From an uncultured Prevotellaceae bacterium (GTDB taxonomy: Bacteria > Bacteroidota > Bacteroidia > Bacteroidales > Bacteroidaceae), in contig ONCH01000018.1 of assembly GCA_900316265.1 (NCBI GenBank), forward strand, positions 1,465-65,464: a stretch of 64,000 bases of DNA, read 5' to 3'. Positions within the stretch are counted from its first letter, which is position 1; every line of letters starts with the position of its first letter. The notes beneath the pieces are model-generated. The model searched no databases. It worked only from the letters and a program-made list of their open reading frames with translations, and was not told the DNA's origin. The translations under genes were made by a program, and so were the position numbers. Positions 50,992 through 60,777 of this stretch are shown here, one piece after another.

Positions 50992-52449
50992 TTACATAGC
51001 AGAAGCGGTAAAGAGCCACTGATAGATGCATGAGCAGACACCGAAAAGGACGATACCTGCAGTGCAAACTGTCAAAGCAAGCTTGGTATTAACATCACTC
51101 TTGAACGTTGGCAGTGGTGTATCAGTCTGCTTGATGTACATAGCCTTGACGATGAGCAGATAGTAGTACAAACTCACAACCGTGTTGACCAAGGCGATAA
51201 ATACCACGAAGTAAGCCCAGAAGGAGCCTTGCTCGGCAGCAGCCATGAACACGAAGAACTTAGAGAACATACCTGCAAACGGAGGAATACCAGCCAGCGA
51301 GAACAGCGCCAGCGTCATAAGAAACGCCAGCTTGGGGTTGGTCTGATACAAACCATCGTAAGCACTCATCTTGGTAGCGCCACCATTATTCTGCTCTACA
51401 GCTGAGATAACGGTGAAAACAGCCATATTGGCAACGACATACACGAAAATGTAATACATCAACGAAGCCATGCCTGCCTGTGAAGCACCAACAACAGCCA
51501 ACATGATGTAACCAGCCTGTGAGATAGAGCTGAAGGCCATGAAGCGCTTGAGCTCGCTCTGACGGATAGCAAATAAGTTAGCGATAGTGATAGAGAGCAC
51601 GATAAGCACATAGAGCATGTACTCCCAATACTCAACCAGCGGAGCAAAAGCCTTGCAAAGGATAACCATTGCTGCAAAAGCTGCAGCACCCTTTGAGCAG
51701 ACACTCAGGTAACCGGTGATAGGTGTAGGAGCGCCCTCATAGGTGTCGGCCGTCCAGAAATGGAAAGGCACGAGCGACAGTTTGAATGCCAGACCGCTGA
51801 AGAAGAACACCAGACCCATGATTGTCAGTGGTGTAGCCCCCTCATAGAGCGGGTTGCAGCCCATGATAGCCTCAGCAACATCACCGAAATAGAGCGTACC
51901 TGAAGCAGCGTAGACAAATGAAATGCCATATAGCATGACACCACTTGAGAAAGTTGCCACGAGGATATACTTGGCAGCAGCCTCAGCGCTCTTTTTCTTA
52001 TACTTGTCGAAAGCCACTAAGCAGGCCATAGGTACTGAAGCAGTCTCCAGTCCAAGGAAGAACAGCAGGAACGAGCCGCTGGACATCATGACATACATAC
52101 CAAGCAGTGTAGAGAGTATCAGCAGATAGAACTCTCCAGCATATTTTGATGCCTCATTTTTCAACCAGGGCTGAGCCATGATAACCACGATAAGCGCACC
52201 AATTGTGAGGATAATCTTCATCACGTTGGCAGCCTGTGAAGCCACATACATGCCACCGAATGCCTCAGCGGGTTCAGCGAGCAAGGCAATACGTACAGGT
52301 AATACTATCAACAATGCAGCAGTGACAGAGAACAACACATCGAGTTTCTTTTCGCTGCGATGCATGATGAAGTCTACCACAAAGACTGCTAACAAAGTGA
52401 GCACGAGGTAAAACTCGGGAATCATATTTAGGAATTGTCCGTAATTCAT
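50992..52449 (-). CDS. nuoN: NADH-quinone oxidoreductase subunit N
   Basis: A 485-residue antiporter-like membrane subunit of complex I with about 14 helices. Conserved features include the helix-break motifs and the lysine-bearing LSLVPFHFWTADTYEGAPTPIT stretch (here FKLSLVPFHFWTADTYEGAP). It forms one of the proton-pumping modules in the membrane arm. It is the last gene of the nuo operon, 18 bases after nuoM. Confidence 0.95.
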   Translation of the reverse strand: MNYGQFLNMIPEFYLVLTLLAVFVVDFIMHRSEKKLDVLFSVTAALLIVLPVRIALLAEPAEAFGGMYVASQAANVMKIILTIGALIVVIMAQPWLKNEASKYAGEFYLLILSTLLGMYVMMSSGSFLLFFLGLETASVPMACLVAFDKYKKKSAEAAAKYILVATFSSGVMLYGISFVYAASGTLYFGDVAEAIMGCNPLYEGATPLTIMGLVFFFSGLAFKLSLVPFHFWTADTYEGAPTPITGYLSVCSKGAAAFAAMVILCKAFAPLVEYWEYMLYVLIVLSITIANLFAIRQSELKRFMAFSSISQAGYIMLAVVGASQAGMASLMYYIFVYVVANMAVFTVISAVEQNNGGATKMSAYDGLYQTNPKLAFLMTLALFSLAGIPPFAGMFSKFFVFMAAAEQGSFWAYFVVFIALVNTVVSLYYYLLIVKAMYIKQTDTPLPTFKSDVNTKLALTVCTAGIVLFGVCSCIYQWLFTASAM

Positions 52450-52467
52450 ATCTTTCGTCCTCCTATA

Positions 52468-53949
52468 TTAGATGATATTTTCGAGAATTGGTCCTACGGC
52501 GTCAGAGATGACATTGCTTGCCCAGAGTGGGAACAGGCCGAGGCCAGCGACACATGCGATAAGGCAGATAACAGCGACGCGCTCGTCCCATGTAGCATCA
52601 GTGAGCTCCAGATAATGTTTGTTCTTCACCTCACCATACAGAATCTTGCCAACAACACGAAGGATGTAGACTGCCGTGACGACAATCGACGTACAAGCGA
52701 TGATGGTAGCCACACGATGGAAGGTATCGGCATTCTCAAACGAACCAACGAAGATGGTCATCTCGGCAATGAAGCCTGAGAAGCCCGGCAGACCGAGGTT
52801 AGCCAAACCCGCAATGACGTAACCCACAGCAAGGAAAGGCATAATCTTCATCAAGCCATCCAGATAGCGGATATCGCGAGTGTGAGTACGACCGTAGATC
52901 ATACCAATCAATGCGAAGAAGAGGGCCGTCATCAAACCGTGTGACAGCATCTGCAGGATAGCACCCGTGCAAGAAGTCTTGGTCATCATCAACAGAGCGA
53001 AGAGCACCAGACCACAGTGTGACACTGACGAGTAAGCATTGATGTACTTCAGGTCGGTCTGCACACATGCTGAGAAGGCACCATAGACTACTGAGATGGT
53101 GGTGAGAATCAGGAAGATCCACGCCAGCTCATTGGCTGCATCGGGCAACAGATACATAGCCACGCGGAAGCAGCCGTAGCCTCCCAGCTTCATCAGCACA
53201 CCAGCGTGGAGCATAGATACTGCCGTGGGGGCAGAAGCATGACCGTCGGGTGACCATGTGTGGAAGGGGAACAGCGCGCCCAGCACACCGAAACCAATGA
53301 AAATGAACGGGAAGAACATCTTCTGAATATGAACGGGAATGTTATGCATGGCAGCAATCTCGTTGACGTTCATCGTGGTAGCACCGCTGAAGTAGTAGAT
53401 GCCCAGCAGACCGATAATCAGAAGGGCAGAACCTCCCATCAGCATCAGCGTCAGCTTCATGGCAGCATACTCCTTGTTGCCGGAACCCCATACACCAATC
53501 AGGAGGTACATGGGAATCAGGGCTACCTCATAGAACATGAACATCGTGAACATATCGGTGCAGATGAAGAAGCCGTAAACACCCGTAGAAAGGAGGGTGA
53601 ACCAAAGGAAATACTCCTTGGTGAGAGGCTTCAGCTGCCATGAGGCAAAGGTACCAGTGAACACGATGATGCTCGACAGGAGCAGCATCACGACAGAGAT
53701 ACCATCGACACCAACACTGTAGGCAATATTAAGTGGCTTGAACCAAGGCGTAGAAGCCGTCAACAGCATTACATCGGTGTTACCTGCTGCACGCTGCTGA
53801 ACAAAGTAGATGGTCAGCCATACGGACAGGGCCAGCAGACACGAGGCGCCAGCCACCATCACACCACGCACCTGATTGAGCGACTTGGCCAGCCAAAGAC
53901 CGAGCAGCATCAGGGCGGGGATTACTACGAATAATGTTAATATACTCAT
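52468..53949 (-). CDS. nuoM: NADH-quinone oxidoreductase subunit M
   Basis: A 493-residue antiporter-like subunit of complex I. I start at MSILTLFVVIPALML (53949), nine codons inside the longest frame, as this is where the first helix begins and it does not overlap nuoL. PFHTWSPDGHASAPTAVSML and LMGGSALLIIGLLG (parts of the pump channel with conserved Lys and Glu) are present. Length is normal. Confidence 0.95.
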   Translation of the reverse strand: MSILTLFVVIPALMLLGLWLAKSLNQVRGVMVAGASCLLALSVWLTIYFVQQRAAGNTDVMLLTASTPWFKPLNIAYSVGVDGISVVMLLLSSIIVFTGTFASWQLKPLTKEYFLWFTLLSTGVYGFFICTDMFTMFMFYEVALIPMYLLIGVWGSGNKEYAAMKLTLMLMGGSALLIIGLLGIYYFSGATTMNVNEIAAMHNIPVHIQKMFFPFIFIGFGVLGALFPFHTWSPDGHASAPTAVSMLHAGVLMKLGGYGCFRVAMYLLPDAANELAWIFLILTTISVVYGAFSACVQTDLKYINAYSSVSHCGLVLFALLMMTKTSCTGAILQMLSHGLMTALFFALIGMIYGRTHTRDIRYLDGLMKIMPFLAVGYVIAGLANLGLPGFSGFIAEMTIFVGSFENADTFHRVATIIACTSIVVTAVYILRVVGKILYGEVKNKHYLELTDATWDERVAVICLIACVAGLGLFPLWASNVISDAVGPILENII

Positions 53950-53965
53950 AATTATACTTTCGTTT

Positions 53966-55927
53966 TTAGATTGCAAGCAGGATTAATGTTAATGCAACGG
54001 TGCCAGTAAGGAACCACACTGCATACTGACGGACATCGCCACTCTGCCAAGGACGCAAAGACTCACCAGCCTCGTTTGCACCCCATGCCATGAAATTGAA
54101 CGTACCATCAACAACGTGGCGGTCGAACCAAGCGATAGGCGTAGAGATGCAACGGAAGATGATGCGGTGAGTGACATACTGCCAGATTTCGTCCTGATAG
54201 AAGCGCTTGTAGGCTGCACGGTGCAGCTTGGGGAACGCTTTGTACAGACGGTCGGCGATAGGCTGACTCTCACCTTTATAGATATAGGTAGCGAGACAGA
54301 TACTCAAGATAGCAATAATCGTTGAAGTAGCAGCAATCTGCGTGTCGAAGTGGATGGTATAGTTGGTACCCTCGGCATTGACAAACTGACCGAAGCTGCC
54401 ACCCCACCCTGCAAAACCTGCGATGGTTGAGTAGATACCAACACCCATTGTAATAACGCAAAGCACAATGAGAGGAATGGTCATCGTAGCAGGAGCCTCA
54501 TGAGGTGTATGATGCGTATGAGCCTCCACATTCTCTGTACCCCAGAAAATACCGTAGTATAGACGGAACATATAGAAAGCGGTCATGGCAGCAATACCCG
54601 TCATAATCCAGCCAACCACAGGGCTGTATGCAAAGCAGGCGGTGATAATCTCATCCTTCGAGCTGAAGCCTGAGAAGAAAGGAATACCTGCAATAGCGAA
54701 ACAGCTGATGAGGAAGGTGATATTGGTAATCGGCATGTATTTGCGCAGACCACCCATCATAGCCATCTCGTTACTGTGGACGGCATGGATGATACAACCA
54801 GCACCGAGGAACAAGCAGGCCTTGAACATAGCATGGGTGAACAAGTGGAACATACTAGCCATGAAACCAAGCTGTGCGTGATTGTCGAGCGCAGCACCAT
54901 GATGACCAGGCAGACATACTCCCAATGCTACCATCATGAAGGCAATCTGAGAGATGGTTGAGAAGGCCAGCACACGCTTGATGTCACTCTGGGCACATGC
55001 CACAGCTGCAGCATAGAAAGCAGTGAAGACGCCAACCCAGACAACGATGCTCAACGACTCTGGAGCATAGTTAATCCAGAGAGGGAACATACGAGCAATC
55101 TGGAACACACCAGCTACAACCATGGTAGCAGCATGGATGAGTGCAGAAACAGGCGTCGGACCCTCCATAGCATCGGGCAACCAAATGTGCAATGGGAACA
55201 TAGCACTCTTACCTGCACCACCGATGAACATCAGCACTAAGGCTGTAGGCAGAACAAAGGCTGCACCGGCAACAGTACGGACATCGCCAGAGACTGTGAA
55301 GTCGAAGCTAAACGTACCTGCATAATAGCCAAAGAGCAGGATACCGATGAGGAAGAACATATCGGCAAAGCGCGTCACGATGAAAGCCTTCTTAGAGGCT
55401 GCGATAGCGGGCTTCAACGGATAGTAGAATCCAATCAACAGATAAGATGAAACACCCACAAGCTCCCAGAATGTGTACATCTGGAAGATGTTGGTAGCCA
55501 CAACCAGTCCGAGCATAGACATGGTGAACAGACTCAAGAAAGCGTAGTAACGCTGGAAGCCCTTCTCACCGTGCATATAGCCGAACGAGTAGATATGCAC
55601 CATCAAAGAGACTGTCGAGATAACAATCAGCATCATGACCGAGATAGGATCTAAGAGAATACCCATATCGAAATGCAGATTGCCCAGTGGCAGCCATGTG
55701 AAGTTGTAGGGAACAACAGTTGCGTATGAGCCATCAGCTAGACGGTCAGCACCAAAATAGGCGAAAGCCGTCAGGTATGAGAGCACGGTAACCAGTCCCA
55801 AGGATGTAGTGCCGATAAGACCAGCGGTCTTATGCGACATCTTCATGCCAGCGAGCGCAAGAATCACGAAGGACAGCGCGGGCAGCAGAAGGATCAGAAA
55901 TGAATAACTATATATTTCCATAACCAT
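53966..55927 (-). CDS. nuoL: NADH-quinone oxidoreductase subunit L
   Basis: A 653-residue distal pump subunit. It has the antiporter core (PLHIWLPDAMEGPTPVSALI, VAGVFQIARMFPLW) plus the C-terminal lateral helix region that braces the membrane arm. The start codon follows directly on the nuoK stop; a second ATG two codons later is also possible. The protein is complete. Confidence 0.95.
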   Translation of the reverse strand: MVMEIYSYSFLILLLPALSFVILALAGMKMSHKTAGLIGTTSLGLVTVLSYLTAFAYFGADRLADGSYATVVPYNFTWLPLGNLHFDMGILLDPISVMMLIVISTVSLMVHIYSFGYMHGEKGFQRYYAFLSLFTMSMLGLVVATNIFQMYTFWELVGVSSYLLIGFYYPLKPAIAASKKAFIVTRFADMFFLIGILLFGYYAGTFSFDFTVSGDVRTVAGAAFVLPTALVLMFIGGAGKSAMFPLHIWLPDAMEGPTPVSALIHAATMVVAGVFQIARMFPLWINYAPESLSIVVWVGVFTAFYAAAVACAQSDIKRVLAFSTISQIAFMMVALGVCLPGHHGAALDNHAQLGFMASMFHLFTHAMFKACLFLGAGCIIHAVHSNEMAMMGGLRKYMPITNITFLISCFAIAGIPFFSGFSSKDEIITACFAYSPVVGWIMTGIAAMTAFYMFRLYYGIFWGTENVEAHTHHTPHEAPATMTIPLIVLCVITMGVGIYSTIAGFAGWGGSFGQFVNAEGTNYTIHFDTQIAATSTIIAILSICLATYIYKGESQPIADRLYKAFPKLHRAAYKRFYQDEIWQYVTHRIIFRCISTPIAWFDRHVVDGTFNFMAWGANEAGESLRPWQSGDVRQYAVWFLTGTVALTLILLAI

Positions 55928-56236
55928 TTACCATTTCATGTTCTTGATACTGTCAACGCTATCGCTACGGAAGTTGCGGTAGACATTGATGATAATAGCA
56001 ATAGCCACAGCCGACTCAGCAGCTGCCACACCAATGACAAACAGGGTCATGAACATACCCTCCATGCCATGAGGATAAAGCAAACGGTTGATGGCTGCGA
56101 AATTAATGTCAACGGCGTTGAGCACCAGCTCGACAGAGATGAGCATGGCAATGAGGTTGCGACGGGTGACGAAACCATAGACACCGATGAAGAACAACAG
56201 GGCACTGAGTGCAAAATAACATTCTACTGGAATCAT
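55928..56236 (-). CDS. nuoK: NADH-quinone oxidoreductase subunit K
   Basis: A 102-residue subunit with three helices. ISVELVLNAVDINF includes the glutamate in the second helix that belongs to the proton path. It overlaps nuoJ by four bases. Confidence 0.95.
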   Translation of the reverse strand: MIPVECYFALSALLFFIGVYGFVTRRNLIAMLISVELVLNAVDINFAAINRLLYPHGMEGMFMTLFVIGVAAAESAVAIAIIINVYRNFRSDSVDSIKNMKW

Positions 56237-56754
56237 AGCTTGTCCTCCTTTTCTTTACGTGCAACAACCAAGCCACCGATGATGCAGGCCAGCAGGAACA
56301 GTGAGATAAACTCGAAAGCGAGTACATACTGATACTTGCCAGCACCCACGAGGGCTGTACCAATCTCTTTCATAGGAATCTCCACATTGGTGGGAGCAAT
56401 GGTGTAGAAGCCTGTCTTCAGCAGAATCAGGGCGACGACAACCAGGCCAGCCAATGCTGCCAGACCGCCACCAATCATCTTACTGGACTTCACACGCTCC
56501 TCTAAGCCCTGAAGAGTACGCTTGCTAACCAGCTGGATAGCAAATACATAGATCATCGTAACGCCTCCGGCATATACGCTAATCTGAGCAGCTCCCAAGA
56601 AGGTGTAGTCAAGCAGGAAATAGATGCCTGCCACACCAAAGAGCACGAACAACATGTATGTTGCGGCTCGCATGATTCGCGTGGTGGTCACACACAACAG
56701 CGCAGAGCCGAGGATGATCACCGCGAGAATGATAAACATTATTGTATTACCCAT
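56233..56754 (-). CDS. nuoJ: NADH-quinone oxidoreductase subunit J
   Basis: A 173-residue subunit with five predicted helices. AQISVYAGGVTMIYVFAIQLV carries the conserved Gly-rich part of the third helix, where a pi-bulge forms in solved structures (given here as adjoining stretches AQISVYAGG and VTMIYVFAIQ). It lies 6 bases after nuoI and overlaps nuoK. Confidence 0.94.
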   Translation of the reverse strand: MGNTIMFIILAVIILGSALLCVTTTRIMRAATYMLFVLFGVAGIYFLLDYTFLGAAQISVYAGGVTMIYVFAIQLVSKRTLQGLEERVKSSKMIGGGLAALAGLVVVALILLKTGFYTIAPTNVEIPMKEIGTALVGAGKYQYVLAFEFISLFLLACIIGGLVVARKEKEDKL

Positions 56755-56760
56755 AACGCG

Positions 56761-57306
56761 TTACTTCGTTTTAGTGTTAAACTTACCGATTTGCCACTCA
56801 GCACCGCCCTCAATGAGATTGGGCAGCGAACCACCCTGATATACTTCCTTGTCGAGGTGAAGCACCAGCTTGTTACGATCGAACACAGCGTTCTCGAAAT
56901 CATTCGTAAACTCGATGGCATCAAAGTTGCAGGCGTTGGTACAGAGCTGGCAGAACATGCAGTCGCCCAGGTCGTACTGATAGTCGTCAAGCACCTTCTT
57001 CTTCTTTCCCGTCTCAGGATCCTCAACCATGTGGCTCAGAATCTTGATAGTTCCATTGGGGCAAGACTTCTCACAAAGCGTACATGCGGTGCACTTGTAA
57101 TCACCATTCTCATCGCGCTTGAATACCAAGCGACCGCGGTGACGCTTAGCCACATGAAGTGTGGTCTTGCGGTTCTCGGGGTATTGCTCCGTCGACTTAT
57201 TGGTGAAGAAGTCCTTGAAATACTCCTTCCAAGAGGTCTTCATACCAACAGCCAAAGTCTTCAGGCCGTGCCCGATTTCTCCGAAATATGTTTTATTATC
57301 TTCCAT
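56761..57306 (-). CDS. nuoI: NADH-quinone oxidoreductase subunit I
   Basis: A 181-residue ferredoxin-like subunit that carries two [4Fe-4S] clusters (N6a, N6b). The two motifs are CTACTLCEKSCP and CMFCQLCTNACN. It passes electrons to NuoB and then quinone. It lies 10 bases after the broken nuoH frame and has normal length. Confidence 0.95.
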   Translation of the reverse strand: MEDNKTYFGEIGHGLKTLAVGMKTSWKEYFKDFFTNKSTEQYPENRKTTLHVAKRHRGRLVFKRDENGDYKCTACTLCEKSCPNGTIKILSHMVEDPETGKKKKVLDDYQYDLGDCMFCQLCTNACNFDAIEFTNDFENAVFDRNKLVLHLDKEVYQGGSLPNLIEGGAEWQIGKFNTKTK

Positions 57307-57315
57307 TGCTATACC

Positions 57316-58384
57316 TTATTTAATATATAGGCCGAGGGCCACAACAACAGTCATAATTACCAGGTTGAGGAGAGCCAGCGGCATGAGGTACTTCCACTCC
57401 AGCTTCAGGATCTGGTCGATACGCAGACGTGGGAACGTCCACTTAATCCACATCAGAATCCACACCAGGAAGAAGGCCTTACCCATGAACCATACGATAC
57501 CGGGGATGTAGTTCATCACCTGGTCGAAAGCGGCAATGCCGATGTTCACAGGAGCCCAGCCACCAAGGAATACGGTAGCGGCAATACCAGCGATGATAAA
57601 GAGGTTCAGGAACTCAGCGAGGTAGAAGAAGCCGAAGCCCATACCTGAATACTCAGTATGGTGACCAGCGGTCAGCTCACTCTCAGCCACGGTTAGCCTC
57701 AGCATTACCTGCGATGAGGAATACGAAGAAGGCGATGATGGCAGGGATATGGCCCTGGAAGATGAGCCACTTCCAAGGACCGGTCTGTGCCTCAACGATG
57801 CCCGACATCTGCATGGTACCAGTCAGGATGACGGCGGTAATCAGACAGAGGCAGAGAGACATCTCATAAGAAATCATCTGCACAGCACCACGCATGGCAG
57901 AAACCACCGAGTACTTATTGTTTGAACCCCAACCGGCCAGGAAGATACCTACCACGCCAATCGAAGAAATGGCGGTGAGCAGGAACACGCCGACGTTGAA
58001 GTCGAGGATGGTGGCACCATTGTTCCAAGGCAGGAACGAGAAGGCACCCACAGAGCCGATAATCACCAAGAGCGGAGCAACAAGATAGAGCACCTTGTCG
58101 GCACGGTCGACGATGAAGATCTCCTTAACGAGCATCTTGAAGACGTCGGCAAATACCTGCAGCAAGCCCCAATAACCTACTCGCATCGGGCCCAGACGGC
58201 ACTGGAAGTAGGCACAGACCTTACGCTCCATAAAAATCAGTACGATGGCTATCAGCGCATATCCCAGCAGGATGCCTGTGCCGACCAGCACGCACTCAAT
58301 CAATATCGCCAACCATTCAGGACAACCTATTGTAATCCTGAGCAACTGGTCGAACCATTGGGTAAATATAGAAAAGTCGAACAT
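57316..58384 (-). pseudogene. nuoH: NADH-quinone oxidoreductase subunit H, frameshifted
   Basis: Two frames together make a NuoH of roughly normal length. The 5' part (58384-57683, 233 residues) begins MFDFSIFTQWFDQLL, has ERKVCAYFQCRLGPMRVG and ends [12 protein letters not shown] then TGA. The 3' part, in another frame and readable from upstream of 57695 to 57316, continues [20 protein letters not shown]. The family's most conserved loop reads ECNRTPFDLPEAESEL or similar; here residues corresponding to about TPFDL are missing at 57686-57695. The size of the gap fits a 20-base deletion, perhaps between ACCGT repeats. NuoH forms the quinone channel, so complex I should be impaired if this is real. 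Confidence 0.88.
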
Positions 58385-58423
58385 ATGTTTACTCTTTTAT
58401 TATTATATTCTTTTATTCTTCGA

Positions 58424-60037
58424 CTATCTGTCAATATCTGGAATTACTACGTCAATAGCAGCACACGTAGCGATAAGGTCGGCAATCTTCTGACCACGCA
58501 GCATCGGGTCGAAAGCACCTACCAGCGAGAGACCCATCGGACGCATCTTCATGCGGTATGGGCTCTTGTCGCCACGGCTATCAAGATATACACCAAACTC
58601 ACCGGCTACACCCTCTACAGAGTAGTACCACTGTCCCTCAGGAACCTTGATGATAGGCTTCTGCTTCACGTAGAAGTCGCCCTCAGGGATGTTGTCAATG
58701 AGCTGTTCGATAATGTTCAGACTCTGGTACATCTCGTTGATGTGTACGAGGTAGCGGTCCATAGAGTCGCAACCAGTCAGCGTGCACTGCTCCCACTCCA
58801 CCTTGTCGTACATGTCGTACGGATGGTTCTTGCGCACGTCGTTCTTCCAGCCAGAAGCACGACCGGCAGGACCTGTAACAGCATAATTGATACAATCCTC
58901 GAGACTCATCGGGCCACAGTTCTCCAAACGGTTGTGAGTAATCACGTTATCACCGAAGATATCCATATACTCCTGAATGGTCGGACGCAGATATGCTACG
59001 AGGTCCTTACAGTTCTTGACAAAGTTCGGATCAATATCATCCTGCAGACCACCGATACGGTAATAGTTCTGAATCAGTCGTCCACCCGTGGTCTCCTCCA
59101 TGCAGTTCAGCACGTGCTCACGATCACGCATACCATACAGCATACCCGTCAGAGCACCAAGGTCCTGAGCTACGCATGAGGTGTAAAGCAGGTGAGAATC
59201 GAGACGCTGCAACTCGTCCATAATCGTACGGATGTACTTGATACGGTCGGTCAATTCAACGCCCAATCCTTCCTCAATAACACCGACAAGAGCATGACGA
59301 TGCTGCATAGCTCCCAGATAGTTAAGACGGTCTGTTAAAGCAAGCGTCTGAGGATAAGTCATACCTTCCCACATCTTCTCAATAGCGCGGTGGATATAGC
59401 CCAAATGCGGATAAATGCGCTTTACGGTTTCACCGTCAAGCACTGTCTGCAGACGGAGCACACCGTGCGTAGCTGGGTGCTGAGGGCCGATGTTAATCAC
59501 GTAATCATCAGCACCGAAAAGACGGTTCTGCTTCGACTGAAGATTACCATCCTTGTCGAGATAGAACTCCAGACCGTAGTCGGGTTCTACATCATCCTCC
59601 AAGGTGTACTTGTCGTTGAACTGCCAGTCCTTACGGAAAGGATAGCCCTTGAAGTCTGAACGCAGGAACAGACGACGCATATCGGGATGGCCCAGGAACA
59701 CGATGCCAAAGAAGTCATAGACCTCGCGCTCCAACAAATCAGCAACTTTCCAAATGTTAGATACAGTTGGGATGTAAGCAACCATCTGACCCTCCATAGC
59801 GCTAACGCCATTACTCTGCATGCCGTCGCCACAGACTTGTGTCTTAGCAATCTGCTTCACCGAGCAACGTTCGTGAGTCTTCGTATTCTCAAGGATGTAG
59901 ATACATCCGAGTCCCTCTTCTGGACCGAAGTCCTCACCGACGATAGTAACAAGATAGTCAAAACCCTTCTTGTCCTTCAAGTTCTGCATCTCAGAGGCGA
60001 ACTTGTCAAAATCGAATGATAAGAATTCTAATTTCAT
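58424..60037 (-). CDS. nuoC: NADH-quinone oxidoreductase fused subunits C and D
   Basis: A 537-residue fusion. Residues about 1-160 are the NuoC (30 kDa) part with LEREVYDFFGIVFLGHPDMRRL; residues about 175-537 are NuoD (49 kDa) with IGPQHPATHGVLRL, RLDSHLLYTSCVAQD and the final GSFDPMLRG-like motif (here GAFDPMLRGQKIADL). Together they form the quinone-site part of the peripheral arm. The fusion is known in several phyla, including E. coli. It overlaps nuoB by four bases. Confidence 0.95.
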   Translation of the reverse strand: MKLEFLSFDFDKFASEMQNLKDKKGFDYLVTIVGEDFGPEEGLGCIYILENTKTHERCSVKQIAKTQVCGDGMQSNGVSAMEGQMVAYIPTVSNIWKVADLLEREVYDFFGIVFLGHPDMRRLFLRSDFKGYPFRKDWQFNDKYTLEDDVEPDYGLEFYLDKDGNLQSKQNRLFGADDYVINIGPQHPATHGVLRLQTVLDGETVKRIYPHLGYIHRAIEKMWEGMTYPQTLALTDRLNYLGAMQHRHALVGVIEEGLGVELTDRIKYIRTIMDELQRLDSHLLYTSCVAQDLGALTGMLYGMRDREHVLNCMEETTGGRLIQNYYRIGGLQDDIDPNFVKNCKDLVAYLRPTIQEYMDIFGDNVITHNRLENCGPMSLEDCINYAVTGPAGRASGWKNDVRKNHPYDMYDKVEWEQCTLTGCDSMDRYLVHINEMYQSLNIIEQLIDNIPEGDFYVKQKPIIKVPEGQWYYSVEGVAGEFGVYLDSRGDKSPYRMKMRPMGLSLVGAFDPMLRGQKIADLIATCAAIDVVIPDIDR

Positions 60038-60777
60038 GCCTTGTCCTCCTCCTTTACTGTGGGCTGCGATTCAGTCGCAGCCGACTTCATTTCTTCCACA
60101 AACTCCTGAGGCACATCCGTAATAACCATTGGCTCACGACGATGGTCGTTGTGCTTAGAGCGGAATGTCAGCTCCTCATTAGAAACACCCAGTGCAGCCT
60201 CCTCAGCGGTCTGTTTGTGGTTAGCACCACCGAAGAATTTCTCAATCTTCACCTTACGCTGCAGCTGCATCATGCCATACATGATAGCCTCTGGACGTGG
60301 AGGACAACCAGGAATAAATACATCTACAGGTACAATTTCCTCGATACCCTTCACAACATGGTAACTCGACTTGAACGGACCACCACTGATGGCACAGCCA
60401 CCGACAGCAATCACATACTTGGGTTCAGCCATCTCGTCATACAGACGCTTCAAGGCTGGAGCCATCTTATGCGTAATGGTACCAGCACACATAATCAAGT
60501 CAGCCTGACGGGGAGAGTTACGTGTCACCTCGAAACCAAAACGGGCGAAGTCGTAACGCGCACAACCACAAGCCATGAACTCGATACCACAGCATGATGT
60601 GGCGAAAGTCAGTGACCAGAGCGAATTAGAACGTCCCCAATTGATGAGCTGATCCAGCGAACCGGTAATCACATTGACGCCACCCTCATGGAGCTCGTCA
60701 ACAATCTTCTCCAACGAGGCATTGTCGTTCCACTCCTCGTAGGGAATACTCTTGATGTGCGGCTTTCTTACTTCCAT
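60034..60777 (-). CDS. nuoB: NADH-quinone oxidoreductase subunit B
   Basis: A 247-residue subunit that holds cluster N2, the last electron carrier before quinone. Ligands lie in TSCCGIEFMA, the later MCAGT and PGCPPRPEAIMYG. I start at MEVRKPHIKSIPYEE (60777), which overlaps nuoA by 10 bases; a longer frame lies within nuoA. A charged C-terminal extension of about 60 residues goes beyond the E. coli length. Confidence 0.95.
   Translation of the reverse strand: MEVRKPHIKSIPYEEWNDNASLEKIVDELHEGGVNVITGSLDQLINWGRSNSLWSLTFATSCCGIEFMACGCARYDFARFGFEVTRNSPRQADLIMCAGTITHKMAPALKRLYDEMAEPKYVIAVGGCAISGGPFKSSYHVVKGIEEIVPVDVFIPGCPPRPEAIMYGMMQLQRKVKIEKFFGGANHKQTAEEAALGVSNEELTFRSKHNDHRREPMVITDVPQEFVEEMKSAATESQPTVKEEDKA

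Noticed and set aside
57683-57695. Programmed frameshift in nuoH
   Set aside because: There is no slippery run at the junction and conserved residues are missing, so recoding could not restore the normal protein. A deletion fits better.
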